DNA from: an uncultured Paludibaculum sp.
Lineage (GTDB): Bacteria; Acidobacteriota; Terriglobia; Bryobacterales; Bryobacteraceae
Direction: 5' to 3'
Length of the DNA: 64,000 nucleotides
Assembly (NCBI RefSeq): GCF_963665245.1
Contig: NZ_OY762269.1
Span: forward strand, 2,672,501-2,736,500
Shown: piece after piece, positions 18,338-28,051 of the stretch
Layout: each line of letters begins with the position of its first letter
Numbering within the stretch: the first letter of the stretch is position 1
Notes under the pieces: generated by a model
Told to the model about the DNA's origin: nothing
Database searches by the model: none
Seen by the model: the letters and a program-made list of their open reading frames with translations, nothing else
Translations under genes and position numbers: made by a program

Positions 18338-20428
18338 GTGATGTTCGTAGAAAGCCTTTCCTATCAATTCGATGACGTGGTGATCGAGCCGCACAACCAC
18401 CGCCTGTTACGGGCCGGCAGGGTGCTCGAGGTGGAGCCTAAGGCCTTCCGTGTCCTGGTGTATCTGGCGGAGAATCGCGACCGGGTAGTGTCCAAGGACG
18501 AACTGGTGCGGGCGGTTTGGGGCGGCACGTTCGTGTCGGACAATGCGCTGACGCGGGTGATCGCGCAGCTCAGGAAACAGTTGGGGGACACGGCTCGGGA
18601 CTCGCGGGTGATCGAGACCGTGCCGACGGTGGGCTACCGGTTTCTGCCTGAGCTGGCGCCCGTGACCAGCCGTCCCGTGGAGGCGGCCGCTCCGCGAAAC
18701 CTGCGATGGTTGTTCTGGCTGGCGGTCATCCCGCTCATCGGGTGGTTCTGGTGGCTGAGGCGGGCGGAGGTGGTCCCGGCTCCGCCGCAACTGGTGCAGT
18801 TGACGACGTCGAGCGGAGTGGACATGTATCCAAGCTTCTCGCCCGATGGCGGGTCCGTGGCGTTCTCCTCTGACCGTTCCGGCCGGTTTGAGATCTACGT
18901 CCGGCCCCTGGCGAAGGGTAGCCGGGCGATGCGGATCACAAACGACGGCATGCAGAACCTGCAGCCGGCGTGGTCACCGGATGGGCGATACCTGGCGTTC
19001 ACGTCGCAGTTTCGGGGTGGGATTGCGGTGGTGCCATCGCTGGGTGGCGTGGTGCGGATGGTGACGGAGTTCGGATCTCAGCCGGCGTGGTCGCCCGATG
19101 GGCAGACGATCGCATTTCGGTCGGAGGGGATTTACTCGTTGTCTCCTCTGGATGTGCAGCCAAGTGGCCCGGCGACGATTTGGGTGGTGGGGGTGAACGG
19201 GGGCACTCCGCGGCAATTGACCCGGCCGTACGAGCCGAAAGGTGGACATTCGAACCCAATCTGGACACCCGAGGGGCGGATCCTGTTCATGGCCAACACG
19301 CGGGTGTTCCAGTCGCAACTCTGGTCGATGGACCCGGACGGACGGTCGAAGCGGGAGGTGAAGCTGCCGGTTCCGTTGATGGGCAGTGTGTCGTACTCGG
19401 CCGGCAGCCGGACGCTGCACTTTGTGAGCCTGGGGGACAAGGGCGCGCTGAATCTCTATCGAGTCGGTCTGGAAGACGACCGGACCGTGGCGGAGGCACA
19501 GCGCCTGGCGCCGATGATGGCGGCGGCGATTCCCCGTGACTTGGCGGCTTCGCGAGACGGGAAGACGCTGGCCGTCACCTTGAGCAACATGACCACTGCG
19601 CTGTGCGAGATTCCAGAGGCCGGGGGCGAAGAAAAGGTGCTGTTGCGCGACAACAGCTTCCGGAACTCGTTTCCAGCGTTCTCCCCGGATGGCCGCAAGA
19701 TCGCGTTTTATTCGCGGCGGTTTGGCGATCCGGGCGATTTCTGGGTGATGGACGCCGACGGGCGCAACCCGACGCAGGTGACGACCTTGCCGCAAGGGGA
19801 ACGCCTGCCCACCTGGAGCCGGGATGGCCGGGAGTTGTCCACCATCTGCCACGACGGCGGGCGGTTGCAGGTGTGCTTCACTTCTTTGGATGGCGTGCTG
19901 AGAAAGGTTCCGGTGGACGTGCGGCCGAACTCGTGGGCGCGGATCTCGCCGGATGGCGGCAAGATCGCGATGCAGCGGATGGCCGGCGACGGGCGGGCGA
20001 GCATCTGGGTGGACGATGTACCGGGCGGACATGCGCGGTCGATTACGCCGGACAATGTGTCGATTGGATTCCCGCTGTGGGCACCAGACGGGCGTTGGGT
20101 GGTGGGTGAGATCCGGACAGGCACCGACACGAATCTGGCGCTGCTGCCGCTGGAGGGCGGGGCTCCCGTTGTCCTGACGGAAGGGCGCGGACACGCCTGG
20201 CCCGGCAGTTGGGCGGCGGATGGGGACCGAATCGCATACGCGGGCCTGCGCGGCGGGGTGTGGAATCTGTTCTGGGTGTCGCGGAGCACGAGGAAAACAC
20301 AGCAGTTGACGCACAACGAGTCGCTGGCGGTATATCTGCGGTACCCGGCCTGGTCGCCGGTTTCGGACCGGATCGTCTTTGAACGCGGCGAAGTGCGGAG
20401 CAACGTGTTCCTGCTGGAAGAGCCATAA
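18338..20428 (+). CDS. CadC-like winged-helix regulator with TolB-type beta-propeller
   Basis: About 696 residues. An OmpR/PhoB-type winged helix fills the first 110 residues (FDDVVIEPHNHRLLRAG to VPTVGYRFLPE). One transmembrane helix follows near 128-143 (LRWLFWLAVIPLIGWFWWL). About 500 residues of TolB/PD40 repeats come next, with recurrent SPDG and WSPDGR motifs. The layout is a membrane-anchored one-component sensor: DNA binding inside, propeller outside. GTG at 18338 and ATG at 18341 are both in frame; a GAGGCGG sequence fits the GTG slightly better. It is followed by an ABC transporter pair 50 bases on, a plausible target. The ligand is unknown. Confidence 0.9.
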   Translation: MMFVESLSYQFDDVVIEPHNHRLLRAGRVLEVEPKAFRVLVYLAENRDRVVSKDELVRAVWGGTFVSDNALTRVIAQLRKQLGDTARDSRVIETVPTVGYRFLPELAPVTSRPVEAAAPRNLRWLFWLAVIPLIGWFWWLRRAEVVPAPPQLVQLTTSSGVDMYPSFSPDGGSVAFSSDRSGRFEIYVRPLAKGSRAMRITNDGMQNLQPAWSPDGRYLAFTSQFRGGIAVVPSLGGVVRMVTEFGSQPAWSPDGQTIAFRSEGIYSLSPLDVQPSGPATIWVVGVNGGTPRQLTRPYEPKGGHSNPIWTPEGRILFMANTRVFQSQLWSMDPDGRSKREVKLPVPLMGSVSYSAGSRTLHFVSLGDKGALNLYRVGLEDDRTVAEAQRLAPMMAAAIPRDLAASRDGKTLAVTLSNMTTALCEIPEAGGEEKVLLRDNSFRNSFPAFSPDGRKIAFYSRRFGDPGDFWVMDADGRNPTQVTTLPQGERLPTWSRDGRELSTICHDGGRLQVCFTSLDGVLRKVPVDVRPNSWARISPDGGKIAMQRMAGDGRASIWVDDVPGGHARSITPDNVSIGFPLWAPDGRWVVGEIRTGTDTNLALLPLEGGAPVVLTEGRGHAWPGSWAADGDRIAYAGLRGGVWNLFWVSRSTRKTQQLTHNESLAVYLRYPAWSPVSDRIVFERGEVRSNVFLLEEP

Positions 20429-20478
20429 GAGCGGCGGCGAATGCGCGGATGGGACGGAGTATCCTTATAAGGGTCTCC

Positions 20479-21135
20479 ATGCTGGAAGTGCGCGAACTCA
20501 CCAAGACGTTTGAGAGTCCCGCTGGGCCAGTCCAGGTGCTGTGCGGTCTCACATTGGAGTTGGAAGAGGGCGGCGGAGTGGCGGTGCTGGCTCCGGGCGG
20601 GAGCGGCAAGTCGACGCTGCTGCAGATTCTGGGCACGCTGGACCGGCCGACCAGTGGCACGGTGTTGCTGGGCGGCGAGGATCCATTTGCGCTGGACGAC
20701 GAAGCACAGGCGCGGTTCCGGAACGAACGGGTCGGGTTTGTTTTTCAGGATCACTGTCTGCTGCCGCAGTTGACCGTGATGGAAAACGTCATGGTGCCGC
20801 TGATGATCGGCGCGGAAGACACGATGGGTCCGGAGCGGGCGCGGAAGCTGCTGACCGAGGTGGGTCTGGCGGACAAGGTGAACGACCGGCCGGTCCAGCT
20901 CACCGCCGGAGAGAAGCAGCGAGCGGCGATCGCGCGGGCGTTGGTGCGTGGTCCGAGGCTGCTGTTGTGCGACGAGCCGACGGGCAGTCTGGACAACAAG
21001 ACGGCGCATGAGGTGGCCGAACTGCTGGAGAAGGTCCGCCAGGAGCACAAGCTGACCCTGGTGGTGGCGACGCACGATCCGGTGGTGGCGGCGAAGCTGC
21101 CGAGGCGGGTCCTGTTAACGGACGGCCGGCTGTGA
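20479..21135 (+). CDS. ABC transporter ATPase (LolD/MacB-like)
   Basis: 218 residues from the ATG at 20479, the natural family start (MLEVRELTKTF). Walker A is APGGSGKST (38-46), the Q-loop FVFQD is near 88-91, and Walker B LLLCDEPTG is at 161-169. The signature loop, usually LSGGE, reads LTAGE at 141-145, a tolerated but uncommon variant. It resembles ATPases that drive FtsX-type permeases in lipoprotein or peptide export. The stop overlaps the GTG of the permease gene (GTGA), so the two are coupled and form one transporter. Confidence 0.92.
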   Translation: MLEVRELTKTFESPAGPVQVLCGLTLELEEGGGVAVLAPGGSGKSTLLQILGTLDRPTSGTVLLGGEDPFALDDEAQARFRNERVGFVFQDHCLLPQLTVMENVMVPLMIGAEDTMGPERARKLLTEVGLADKVNDRPVQLTAGEKQRAAIARALVRGPRLLLCDEPTGSLDNKTAHEVAELLEKVRQEHKLTLVVATHDPVVAAKLPRRVLLTDGRL

Positions 21136-24100
21136 CTCCCCCGCGGTACCTGTGGCGGTCGATGGCGTACCATCGCCGCGGGAATCTGAAGGCAGCCCTG
21201 GGTGCGGCCCTGGCCACCGCGGCGATCACAGGGGCGCTGCTGGCGGGCTATTCCGTAAGGCAGAGCCTGCGGTCGCTGGTGGTCCAGCGGCTGGGCGCGG
21301 CCGACTACACCCTCACCGGCCGCGGCTACTTCCGGGCGAATCTGGCCGAGGCCTTTCGACCGGAGTGGCGGAGCTGCGCGCTGGTGGCGGTGGAGGGTAC
21401 GGTTCTCCATTCGTACGCGGATGTCACCGTATACGGGGTGGACGACTCCTTCTATGCCTTCCATGGCAGGCGGGGGCGGGTGGCGCAGGACGGCGAGGTC
21501 CTGCTGAGCCGGGCGCTGGCACGGGAACTGGCGGCGAAGCCGGGTGACCGGTTGCAGGTGCTGGTGGAGAGGCCGTCTGTGATTCCGCGCGAGTCGGCGC
21601 AAGGGGACAAGGAAAATACGGCGGCGGTACTCCGGCTTCGGGTGGGTGAGGGCGTGTCGCCTCAGAGCCTGGACGATTTCGCGACGCGGGCGCAGCAGGG
21701 CGAGATTCGGGCATTGTTCGTGCCGCTGGCATGGCTGCAGGCGCAGTTGAATGTACCCGGAAAGGCCAATCTGGTGCTGCTGGCCGGTGCGCGCGGAGGG
21801 CAGGATCTGGCGGACCGTTTTCGGGCCAGGTTCCGGCTGGAGGATGCGGGGCTCCGGCTGAGGCACCGGCCGGCGACCGACGAGGTGGTGCTGGAGCACG
21901 AGAGTACGATTCTGGACGACCGGACGGCGGAGCGGGCGCTGGAGACGGCGAAGGAGTTGGGGGTGCTGGCCCGGCCAGCGCTGGTGTCGTGGGTGCGGTC
22001 GATTTCGGCGGGGCCCCATGCGATCGCCTATTCGACAGTGGCGGCGCTGGATGAGGCTTCGCTGGCGGAGATCCACGACGACCAGCCTCTGCCGCCGACC
22101 AAGAAGCCGCCCATCCTGTTGAACGATTGGGCGGCGATGGATTTGGGTGTGAAGCTCGGCGATGCCGTGAGGTTGGAGTTCAACCGGCATGAAGGTCCGG
22201 TGAAAGCCGAGTTTGAGCTGGCCGGAGTGGTGCCCATCGTGGGGCTGGCGGCGGACCGGGACTTCGTACCGGCCTTTCCGGGTATTTCGGACCAGAAGCT
22301 GATGTTGAACTGGGCCGCGCCGTTTCCGATGGATGGCCGGCTGGTGCGGCCGCGCGATCAGATGTACTGGGATTTGTACCGGACGACACCCAAGGGATGG
22401 ATCCCGCTGAGCGAGGGCCGCAAGTACTGGAAGACGCGCTTCGGGTCATATACGTCGGTGCGGTTTATGCAGGACGCCCCCGAGTTGGAAGAGATGCTGC
22501 GCGCGGATGTTGATCCGCTGGCGGGGCACTTTGTGCTTTCGGCCGTGCGGCGGCAAAGTTTGGAAGCGGCGGCGGGTTCGACGGAATTCGGCGCGTATTT
22601 TATCTACTTCAATTCCTTTGTGGTCTTTGCGTCGCTGCTGCTGACGGTGCTGATTCTGCGGCTGGGTGTGGAAAAGCGGGAAGCGGAGGTGGGGCTGCTG
22701 CTGGCCGTGGGTGCGACGCCCAAGCCGGTGCTGACGATGTTTGTGGTGGAGGGTCTGGTGGTAGGCGCGGTAGGGACGTTGGCTGGCGTCCTGCTGTCGC
22801 CGGTCTATGCGGCGTTCCTGCTGGCCGGGCTGCGGTCGTGGTGGAACGGAGCGGCGGGCACGCAACTATTGAGCCTGAGCCTGAGTGGGCGTCTGATGGC
22901 GGAAGGAGCGGTGGCGGGCGGGTTGGCGGCGGCGGCGAGCGTCTGGATGGCGTTGCAGAACTGGGAGGGACTGGCCCCGAAGGCGTTCCACATTGGAGAA
23001 GGCGCAGACGAGGGAGAGGCGGTGTGGGTGGCCGCAGTGCGCTGGGTGACATTGGCCGCGGGTCTGATTCTGGTTGGGCTGGCGGGTTCAAAGGTGGTGG
23101 CGGCGCGGAGCGGGTTCTTCGCGGCAGGCGTATGTCTACTGGCGTCGATGTCGATTTGGGCGGACTGGCTGTTGCGGCGGCCGTTCCCTGGTTTGGTGGG
23201 TATTCCGGGCAAGCGCGCGCTGTTCCGGTTGGCGCTGCGGAACCTGTCGTGGCGGCGCAGGCGGACTGTATTGAGCCTGGTGCTGATAGCGCCCTGCGCG
23301 TTCCTGCTGGTGTCGATGGAGACGATCCGGCAGAAGGAGAGGGCGGAGGGGACGGGCGGCTTTGCATTGTATGCCGAGTCGCAGGCTCCGCTGCTGTACG
23401 ACGGAAGTACGAGCCAGGGGCGGGCGCAACTGAAGTTGGACAATGTGGCCCCGCTGCAGTGGGTGCGGATGCGGTTGAGGCCGGGCGACGATGTGAGCTG
23501 TTTGAACCTGTACCGGCCTCGGGATCCGCGGATTCTGGGGGTACCGGAGAGCTTTCTGCGATCGAATGGATTCCGGTTTACGGAGTCGTCCGGCGAGTCG
23601 GCCGAGACGCAGGCGAATCCGTGGCTATTGCTGGAATCGCAGATGAATCTGGGGACGATTCCGGCGATTGTGGATCAGAATTCGCTGGAGTACGTGCTGC
23701 ACAAGAAGGTGGGCGATGAAGTGGAGGTGGCGAGGGAGGGTGCCGCGCCGTTGCGATTGCGGCTGGTGGCGGCGCTGCGAGACAGCGTCTTCCAGAGCGA
23801 GTTGCTGATCAGCGAGAAGAACTTCGTGCGGCTGTTTCCGCAGGTGTCGGGCTGGCAGGTGTTTCTGTTGAAGGGGTCGCAGGCGGCGGAGCGGCCGCTG
23901 GCGCGGCGGTTGAGCGGGTATGGGTTTGCGGTGCGTCCGGCGCGGGCCAGGCTGGCGGGCTATCACAGAGTGGAAAACACGTATCTGAGCGCATTCCAGA
24001 TGCTGGGCGCGTTGGGGCTCCTGCTGGGTACGGCGGGCCTGGGTGTGCTGATGCTGCGGAATGTGTGGGAGCGGCGGCGCGAGTTTGCGATGTTGAGAGC

Positions 24101-24347
24101 GGCCGGATTTGGATCGCGCCAGGTGGCGAGGATGCTGGTGTGGGAATCGGCGGCGGTATTGGCCGCGGGGTTGAGCATGGGGTTTCTGTGCGCGCTGGTG
24201 GCGGTGGCTCCGGCGCTGGCGGGGGAAGGATCGGGTGTGCCGGTGTTGTCGATGTTGGGCGGGCTGGTGGTGATCTTCGCCGGAGGGTTGGGCGTGGTCC
24301 GGCTGGCGGCGCGGTTTGCGGTGAGGATGCCGCTATTCGGGCGATAG
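21132..24347 (+). CDS. FtsX-type ABC permease partner
   Basis: 1071 residues with a GTG start inside the ATPase stop. An N-terminal helix (about 22-42) anchors a large periplasmic domain. An FtsX helix block follows near residues 495-600 (FNSFVVFASLLLTVLILRLGVEKREAEVGLLLAVGA). A second block at the C-terminus includes LGALGLLLGTAGLGVLMLRNVWERRREFAMLRAAGFG. This two-FtsX layout suits mechanotransmission of ATP hydrolysis to the periplasm. The substrate is not identifiable. No membrane-fusion protein or TolC gene is adjacent, so the partners are elsewhere or not needed. Confidence 0.9.
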   Translation: MTPPRYLWRSMAYHRRGNLKAALGAALATAAITGALLAGYSVRQSLRSLVVQRLGAADYTLTGRGYFRANLAEAFRPEWRSCALVAVEGTVLHSYADVTVYGVDDSFYAFHGRRGRVAQDGEVLLSRALARELAAKPGDRLQVLVERPSVIPRESAQGDKENTAAVLRLRVGEGVSPQSLDDFATRAQQGEIRALFVPLAWLQAQLNVPGKANLVLLAGARGGQDLADRFRARFRLEDAGLRLRHRPATDEVVLEHESTILDDRTAERALETAKELGVLARPALVSWVRSISAGPHAIAYSTVAALDEASLAEIHDDQPLPPTKKPPILLNDWAAMDLGVKLGDAVRLEFNRHEGPVKAEFELAGVVPIVGLAADRDFVPAFPGISDQKLMLNWAAPFPMDGRLVRPRDQMYWDLYRTTPKGWIPLSEGRKYWKTRFGSYTSVRFMQDAPELEEMLRADVDPLAGHFVLSAVRRQSLEAAAGSTEFGAYFIYFNSFVVFASLLLTVLILRLGVEKREAEVGLLLAVGATPKPVLTMFVVEGLVVGAVGTLAGVLLSPVYAAFLLAGLRSWWNGAAGTQLLSLSLSGRLMAEGAVAGGLAAAASVWMALQNWEGLAPKAFHIGEGADEGEAVWVAAVRWVTLAAGLILVGLAGSKVVAARSGFFAAGVCLLASMSIWADWLLRRPFPGLVGIPGKRALFRLALRNLSWRRRRTVLSLVLIAPCAFLLVSMETIRQKERAEGTGGFALYAESQAPLLYDGSTSQGRAQLKLDNVAPLQWVRMRLRPGDDVSCLNLYRPRDPRILGVPESFLRSNGFRFTESSGESAETQANPWLLLESQMNLGTIPAIVDQNSLEYVLHKKVGDEVEVAREGAAPLRLRLVAALRDSVFQSELLISEKNFVRLFPQVSGWQVFLLKGSQAAERPLARRLSGYGFAVRPARARLAGYHRVENTYLSAFQMLGALGLLLGTAGLGVLMLRNVWERRREFAMLRAAGFGSRQVARMLVWESAAVLAAGLSMGFLCALVAVAPALAGEGSGVPVLSMLGGLVVIFAGGLGVVRLAARFAVRMPLFGR

Positions 24348-24441
24348 AGGGCGCGTTCGCCAAGGTTCCAGAGCCGCGCTTGCAGGCGCCGTTTTTTTCG
24401 AACAGAGCCGGGTGTTGTTACGTATGAAACTAGAGACCGAG

Positions 24442-24789
24442 ATGAAACCAGCCATCCTCCTTTTCCTTGTCATCCCGCTGGCCTGCGGGGTTTGGGGTTG
24501 TTCCCGGCACGACCGGAATGAGGTGCGGGACGATTTGCGCGAGGCGGCTCACGACGTTCGGGAGGCGGCGCGCGAAGCCACCCACGAGATTCGGGATGCG
24601 ACGCGAGAGGTCCACTCCTCGGCGCGGGAGGCGCGGGACGAGCTGAGGCAGGCGACTCGCGAGGCGCGGGTTGAGGCGCAGCGGGCGCACCGCGAAGTGC
24701 GGGATTCCGTCCGGGAGGCGGCTCGGCAGGCGCGCGAAGAGGCACGCCGTGCGCACGACGAGGCACGGAGAGCTACGCGGGAACAATAG
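24442..24789 (+). CDS. Small lipoprotein with long heptad-repeat helix
   Basis: 115 residues from the ATG at 24442. A lipoprotein signal (MKPAILLFLVIPLACGVWGC) places Cys20 as the lipidated residue. The remaining 95 residues are almost only Arg, Ala, Glu, Asp, His and Thr in seven-residue steps (DLREAAH, DVREAAR, and so on), predicting one uninterrupted amphipathic or coiled-coil helix. This resembles a structural lipoprotein spacer, but no family is recognised. An alternative in-frame ATG lies at 24424. The gene has its own short leader and lies between the ABC permease and a MgtC-like gene. Confidence 0.7.
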   Translation: MKPAILLFLVIPLACGVWGCSRHDRNEVRDDLREAAHDVREAAREATHEIRDATREVHSSAREARDELRQATREARVEAQRAHREVRDSVREAARQAREEARRAHDEARRATREQ

Positions 24790-24841
24790 CCGAACGGTGT
24801 CAGAGCACCGGGGTCGCATTTTCCAATCGAGTTGAGACAGA

Positions 24842-26104
24842 ATGGGGCCGGACGTTATGCAACATCTGTCTCCGGCGTGGATTGCGATGGCGGAATCGCT
24901 GCTGATCGGCTTGATCGTTGGGATTGAGCGGGAATCGGACCGTGACGAGCGGCATGCGGGGCTGCGGGATTTCATTGGGATCGGGCTGGCCGGCGGGCTC
25001 TGCGGGATCCTGAATGTGCCGTGGCTGACCTGCACCGCGCTACTGGCGATCACGACCCTGGTGGCGATCTTCCGCATTCAGACGCCCGGGCGGACGGGCA
25101 TCACGACCGAGATTGTCGCGGTAGTTACCTTCCTGCTGTGTGTATTGACGGCAACACCTGGCCTGGAGTGGGCCTCGGCGCTGGCAATCGCATTGACGGT
25201 GATTCTGGCCCTGTTTCTGGATGCGCGCGAACCGTTGCGGCGGTTCTTCGTGGAGACCGTGACGGAGCGGGAGTACTTCGACACACTGCGGTTTCTGGCC
25301 GTGATCTTCGTCATTCTGCCGGTGCTGCCGGATGGGAGTTACGGGCCCTATCAGTTCTTCGAGCCGCGGCGGGTATGGATTTTCGTGATCCTGGTGTGTT
25401 CGATCTCCTACCTCGGCTATTTCCTGCAGAAGTTCCTGGGTGAGGAGCACGGACTGCCGCTGACGGCGGTGCTGGGGGGGCTCGGCTCGACCACCGCGGC
25501 GACGACGGCGTTTGCACGGGAGGCGGGCGAGGAACCGGGCCGCAGCCAGAGCCTGGCCATGGCGACTGTACTGGCGAATACAGTTCAGTTTCCGAGAGTG
25601 GCCATTCTGCTGTGGCTGGCGGGCGGCCCGCTGGGGATGGCGTGTGTCCCTTTGCTGGCGGCCATGACCGTCGTGGGTCTGGCGGCCACCTGGTGGTTGA
25701 AGCGAAGCATTCCGGCCGTGACAGCGACGGCGAACGCCGTGAAACTGAGCAACCCGCTGCGGATTCTGCCGGCGGTGCAGTTTGGCGTACTGTTCGCGGT
25801 GGTGCGGTTGGTGACGCGGGGGTTGACGACGGAGTTCGGGACGACGGGCCTGTTGGCGTCGAGCGCGATCGGCGGCTCGATGGACGTGGATGCTATCGCG
25901 TTCACGTTGAGCGGCCTGCTGCGGGATGGACAGACGGCGGCCTGGCTGGCGGTGGCGGGCATCCTCATCTCGCTGACGGCGAATGCGATTTTTAAGGCGG
26001 CGGTGTCGTACTCGAGCGGAGGACGGGTCTTTGGGATCAGAGTGCTGGCGGGGTTCACGGCTATGTACGTGACGGGCACGGTGGTGTGGCTGCTGCAGTG
26101 GTGA
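24842..26104 (+). CDS. MgtC/SapB-DUF4010 polytopic membrane protein
   Basis: 420 residues, strongly hydrophobic with about 10-12 membrane helices. The first third matches the MgtC/SapB domain (LIGLIVGIERESD, then DFIGIGLAGGLCGIL). The rest matches DUF4010, including VLGGLGSTTAATTAFAREAGE and a GLLASSAIGGSMDVDAI segment near the C-terminus. The family is associated with magnesium stress in some bacteria, but DUF4010 proteins have no proven transport activity. A second possible start is the ATG at 24857. It is probably monocistronic. Confidence 0.85.
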   Translation: MGPDVMQHLSPAWIAMAESLLIGLIVGIERESDRDERHAGLRDFIGIGLAGGLCGILNVPWLTCTALLAITTLVAIFRIQTPGRTGITTEIVAVVTFLLCVLTATPGLEWASALAIALTVILALFLDAREPLRRFFVETVTEREYFDTLRFLAVIFVILPVLPDGSYGPYQFFEPRRVWIFVILVCSISYLGYFLQKFLGEEHGLPLTAVLGGLGSTTAATTAFAREAGEEPGRSQSLAMATVLANTVQFPRVAILLWLAGGPLGMACVPLLAAMTVVGLAATWWLKRSIPAVTATANAVKLSNPLRILPAVQFGVLFAVVRLVTRGLTTEFGTTGLLASSAIGGSMDVDAIAFTLSGLLRDGQTAAWLAVAGILISLTANAIFKAAVSYSSGGRVFGIRVLAGFTAMYVTGTVVWLLQW

Positions 26105-26381
26105 GAGAACCGGGCTGAGCGGTGGCAGCCGGAGGCTCGGTATCGACCGGAGTGCGGCAACTTACTGAAAAACAGGAGCTTGGTGCGCTTCCGGCGGACA
26201 GGGTGAGCCCGCCGGCGGGCGGCCTGAGGCGGGCGTCTGAGAGAGGGCCGGCCAACGTGGACAACGAGGCCCTACTGTTTCTGCCTTGGAAGTGACCACG
26301 CACTAATTGTTTCCGGCCAGGGCGCCGATCTACACCTGAGGAGTCACTCAGACTCCGGCCTCAGGAGGATCGCGCGGTCAC
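26105..26381. other. Intergenic region with a GC palindrome
   Basis: This 277-base gap contains a perfect 14-base palindrome at 26207-26220 (GCCCGCCGGCGGGC). I see no ORF with a credible ribosome site and no clear promoter pair. It is the 5' region of the membrane-protein/Tad cluster, so a promoter is expected here but not identified. Confidence 0.35.
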
Positions 26382-28022
26382 ATGGCTACATCCAGCAACC
26401 CCATGGCGGAGCCGACGGTCGTGCTTCCGGCGGCGGAATCCGGCCTTAGTTCAGCGAAGCCGGGTGGCTGGTCGCGCTGGCTCTGTCCTTCGCTGTTCGA
26501 CCTGCTGTTCGTGTCGCTACCGTTCTGGTTCTTCGGCCTGGCGGACGGAGGCACGGGCCTGCTGCTGTTTGACGGCGACACGGGATGGCACATCCGGACC
26601 GGCGACTGGATTCTGACGCACCGGCAGTTTGTGATGGGCGACATCTTCTCGTTCACCAAGGCGGGGCAGCCGTGGTTCGCCTGGGAGTGGCTCTCTGACA
26701 TCCTTTTCTCGCTGATGCATTCGGCGGCCGGGATGAAGGGCATTCTGCTATTTGGCATCCTTTTCTCGGCCTTGTTCTGCGGCCTGATCTTCCGCCACAT
26801 GGTTTGGCGGGGCGCCAATATGTTCATCGCGTTGCCTCTGGCCCTGATGGGCTTTGGGTCGGCCACGGTGCATCTGCTGGCGCGTCCTCATCTGTGGACC
26901 CTGCTGCTGGTGGCGGCCTGCGGGTGGCTGATCCAAGCCGATTTGCGGAAGCCCACCAGATGGATCTGGGCCCTGATACCGGTGACGGTGGTGTGGACGA
27001 ATCTGCACGGCGGCTGGCTGTCGTTGATCGCGATTCTGGGGCTGGTGGCGGTGGGCACGGGGTTGGAGGCGCGGTTTGGCGGCGCCGAGTGGTCGACGGC
27101 AAAACGCTATCTTGCGTTGGCAGCGGCGTGTCTGGCGTCGTCGGTGGTGAACCCGTATGGGTGGCGGCTGCATGCGCACATGGTTGAGTATCTGCGGGCG
27201 GACTGGATCAAGAACATGATCAGCGAGTTCCAGTCGCCGACCTTTCGGTCGGAGAACGCGATGCAGTTTGAGCTGATTCTCCTGGCCTCGCTGGTGGCGG
27301 CGGGTTGGGCGTTGCGGCGCAAGCAGTTTGTGGGTCCGTTGTTGATTTTGTTCTGGGCGCACTCCTCCCTGGTATCGGCGAGGCATATTCCCATTTTTGT
27401 TGCCGTTGCTTTGCCCTTTCTGGCCGATGAGCTTCAGAGGTTCTGGCTGACCTGGACCAGCGGCGCGACGAGAAAGTCGACGCTGGGCATCCTGCAGGGT
27501 TTGGCGAGCGAGGCGCAGCCGGGCCTGCGGAGGACGAGTGTGTGGGCAGCGATTCCGTTTATTTTGATTGCATTGCCGATATTGCCGCTGCCCTGGCCGA
27601 CGGATTTTCCGGGCGTGCGATTCCCGACGAAGATGGTGGCAACGCACGCGGATCTGTTGAGGTCGTCGCGGGTGGCGACGGAGGATCAGTGGGCGGACTA
27701 TCTGATCTACCGGTTTTATCCGGAGCAAAAGGTATTTTTTGACGGCCGGAGTGACTTCTATGGCGAGGCGTTGACGAAGGAGTATGTGCAGTTCATGGGC
27801 GCCGAGTCGAACTGGAAAAGCGTGATGGAGAAGTACGGGTTCACGGTGGCGCTGCTGAAGGTGCAATCGCCCCTGTCGACGGTGCTGAAGGAATCCGGCG
27901 CGTGGCGTGTGGTGGACGACGACGGCAAGGCGATTGTGTTCGAGCGGCGAGGTCAGAAGGTGGTTCGCGCGGTGGGCAAAGGCATGGAAAACACGGATTC
28001 GGGGGCTAATGAAAATCCTTGA
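26382..28022 (+). CDS. Polytopic membrane protein, possibly GT-C-like
   Basis: 546 residues. After a soluble N-terminus of about 35 residues there are roughly ten hydrophobic helices. The first periplasmic loop carries DGDTGWHIRTGDWIL, an acidic-aromatic motif reminiscent of GT-C glycosyltransferases. Later loops contain NLHGGW and NPYGW. The C-terminal 150 residues form a soluble domain (DQWADYLIYRFYPEQKVFFDGRSD). Similar proteins are common in Acidobacteriota, but no activity is proven, so the glycosyltransferase idea is inference. The gene ends 29 bases before a small ORF that leads the Tad cluster, which hints at a link to surface structures. Confidence 0.75.
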   Translation: MATSSNPMAEPTVVLPAAESGLSSAKPGGWSRWLCPSLFDLLFVSLPFWFFGLADGGTGLLLFDGDTGWHIRTGDWILTHRQFVMGDIFSFTKAGQPWFAWEWLSDILFSLMHSAAGMKGILLFGILFSALFCGLIFRHMVWRGANMFIALPLALMGFGSATVHLLARPHLWTLLLVAACGWLIQADLRKPTRWIWALIPVTVVWTNLHGGWLSLIAILGLVAVGTGLEARFGGAEWSTAKRYLALAAACLASSVVNPYGWRLHAHMVEYLRADWIKNMISEFQSPTFRSENAMQFELILLASLVAAGWALRRKQFVGPLLILFWAHSSLVSARHIPIFVAVALPFLADELQRFWLTWTSGATRKSTLGILQGLASEAQPGLRRTSVWAAIPFILIALPILPLPWPTDFPGVRFPTKMVATHADLLRSSRVATEDQWADYLIYRFYPEQKVFFDGRSDFYGEALTKEYVQFMGAESNWKSVMEKYGFTVALLKVQSPLSTVLKESGAWRVVDDDGKAIVFERRGQKVVRAVGKGMENTDSGANENP

Positions 28023-28051
28023 GACAGCCGAAAGATGCACAGGAGACGTTG

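Noticed and set aside
24380..24398. Intrinsic terminator after the FtsX permease
   Set aside because: Seven T residues are present, but only about four base pairs of stem can be drawn before them.
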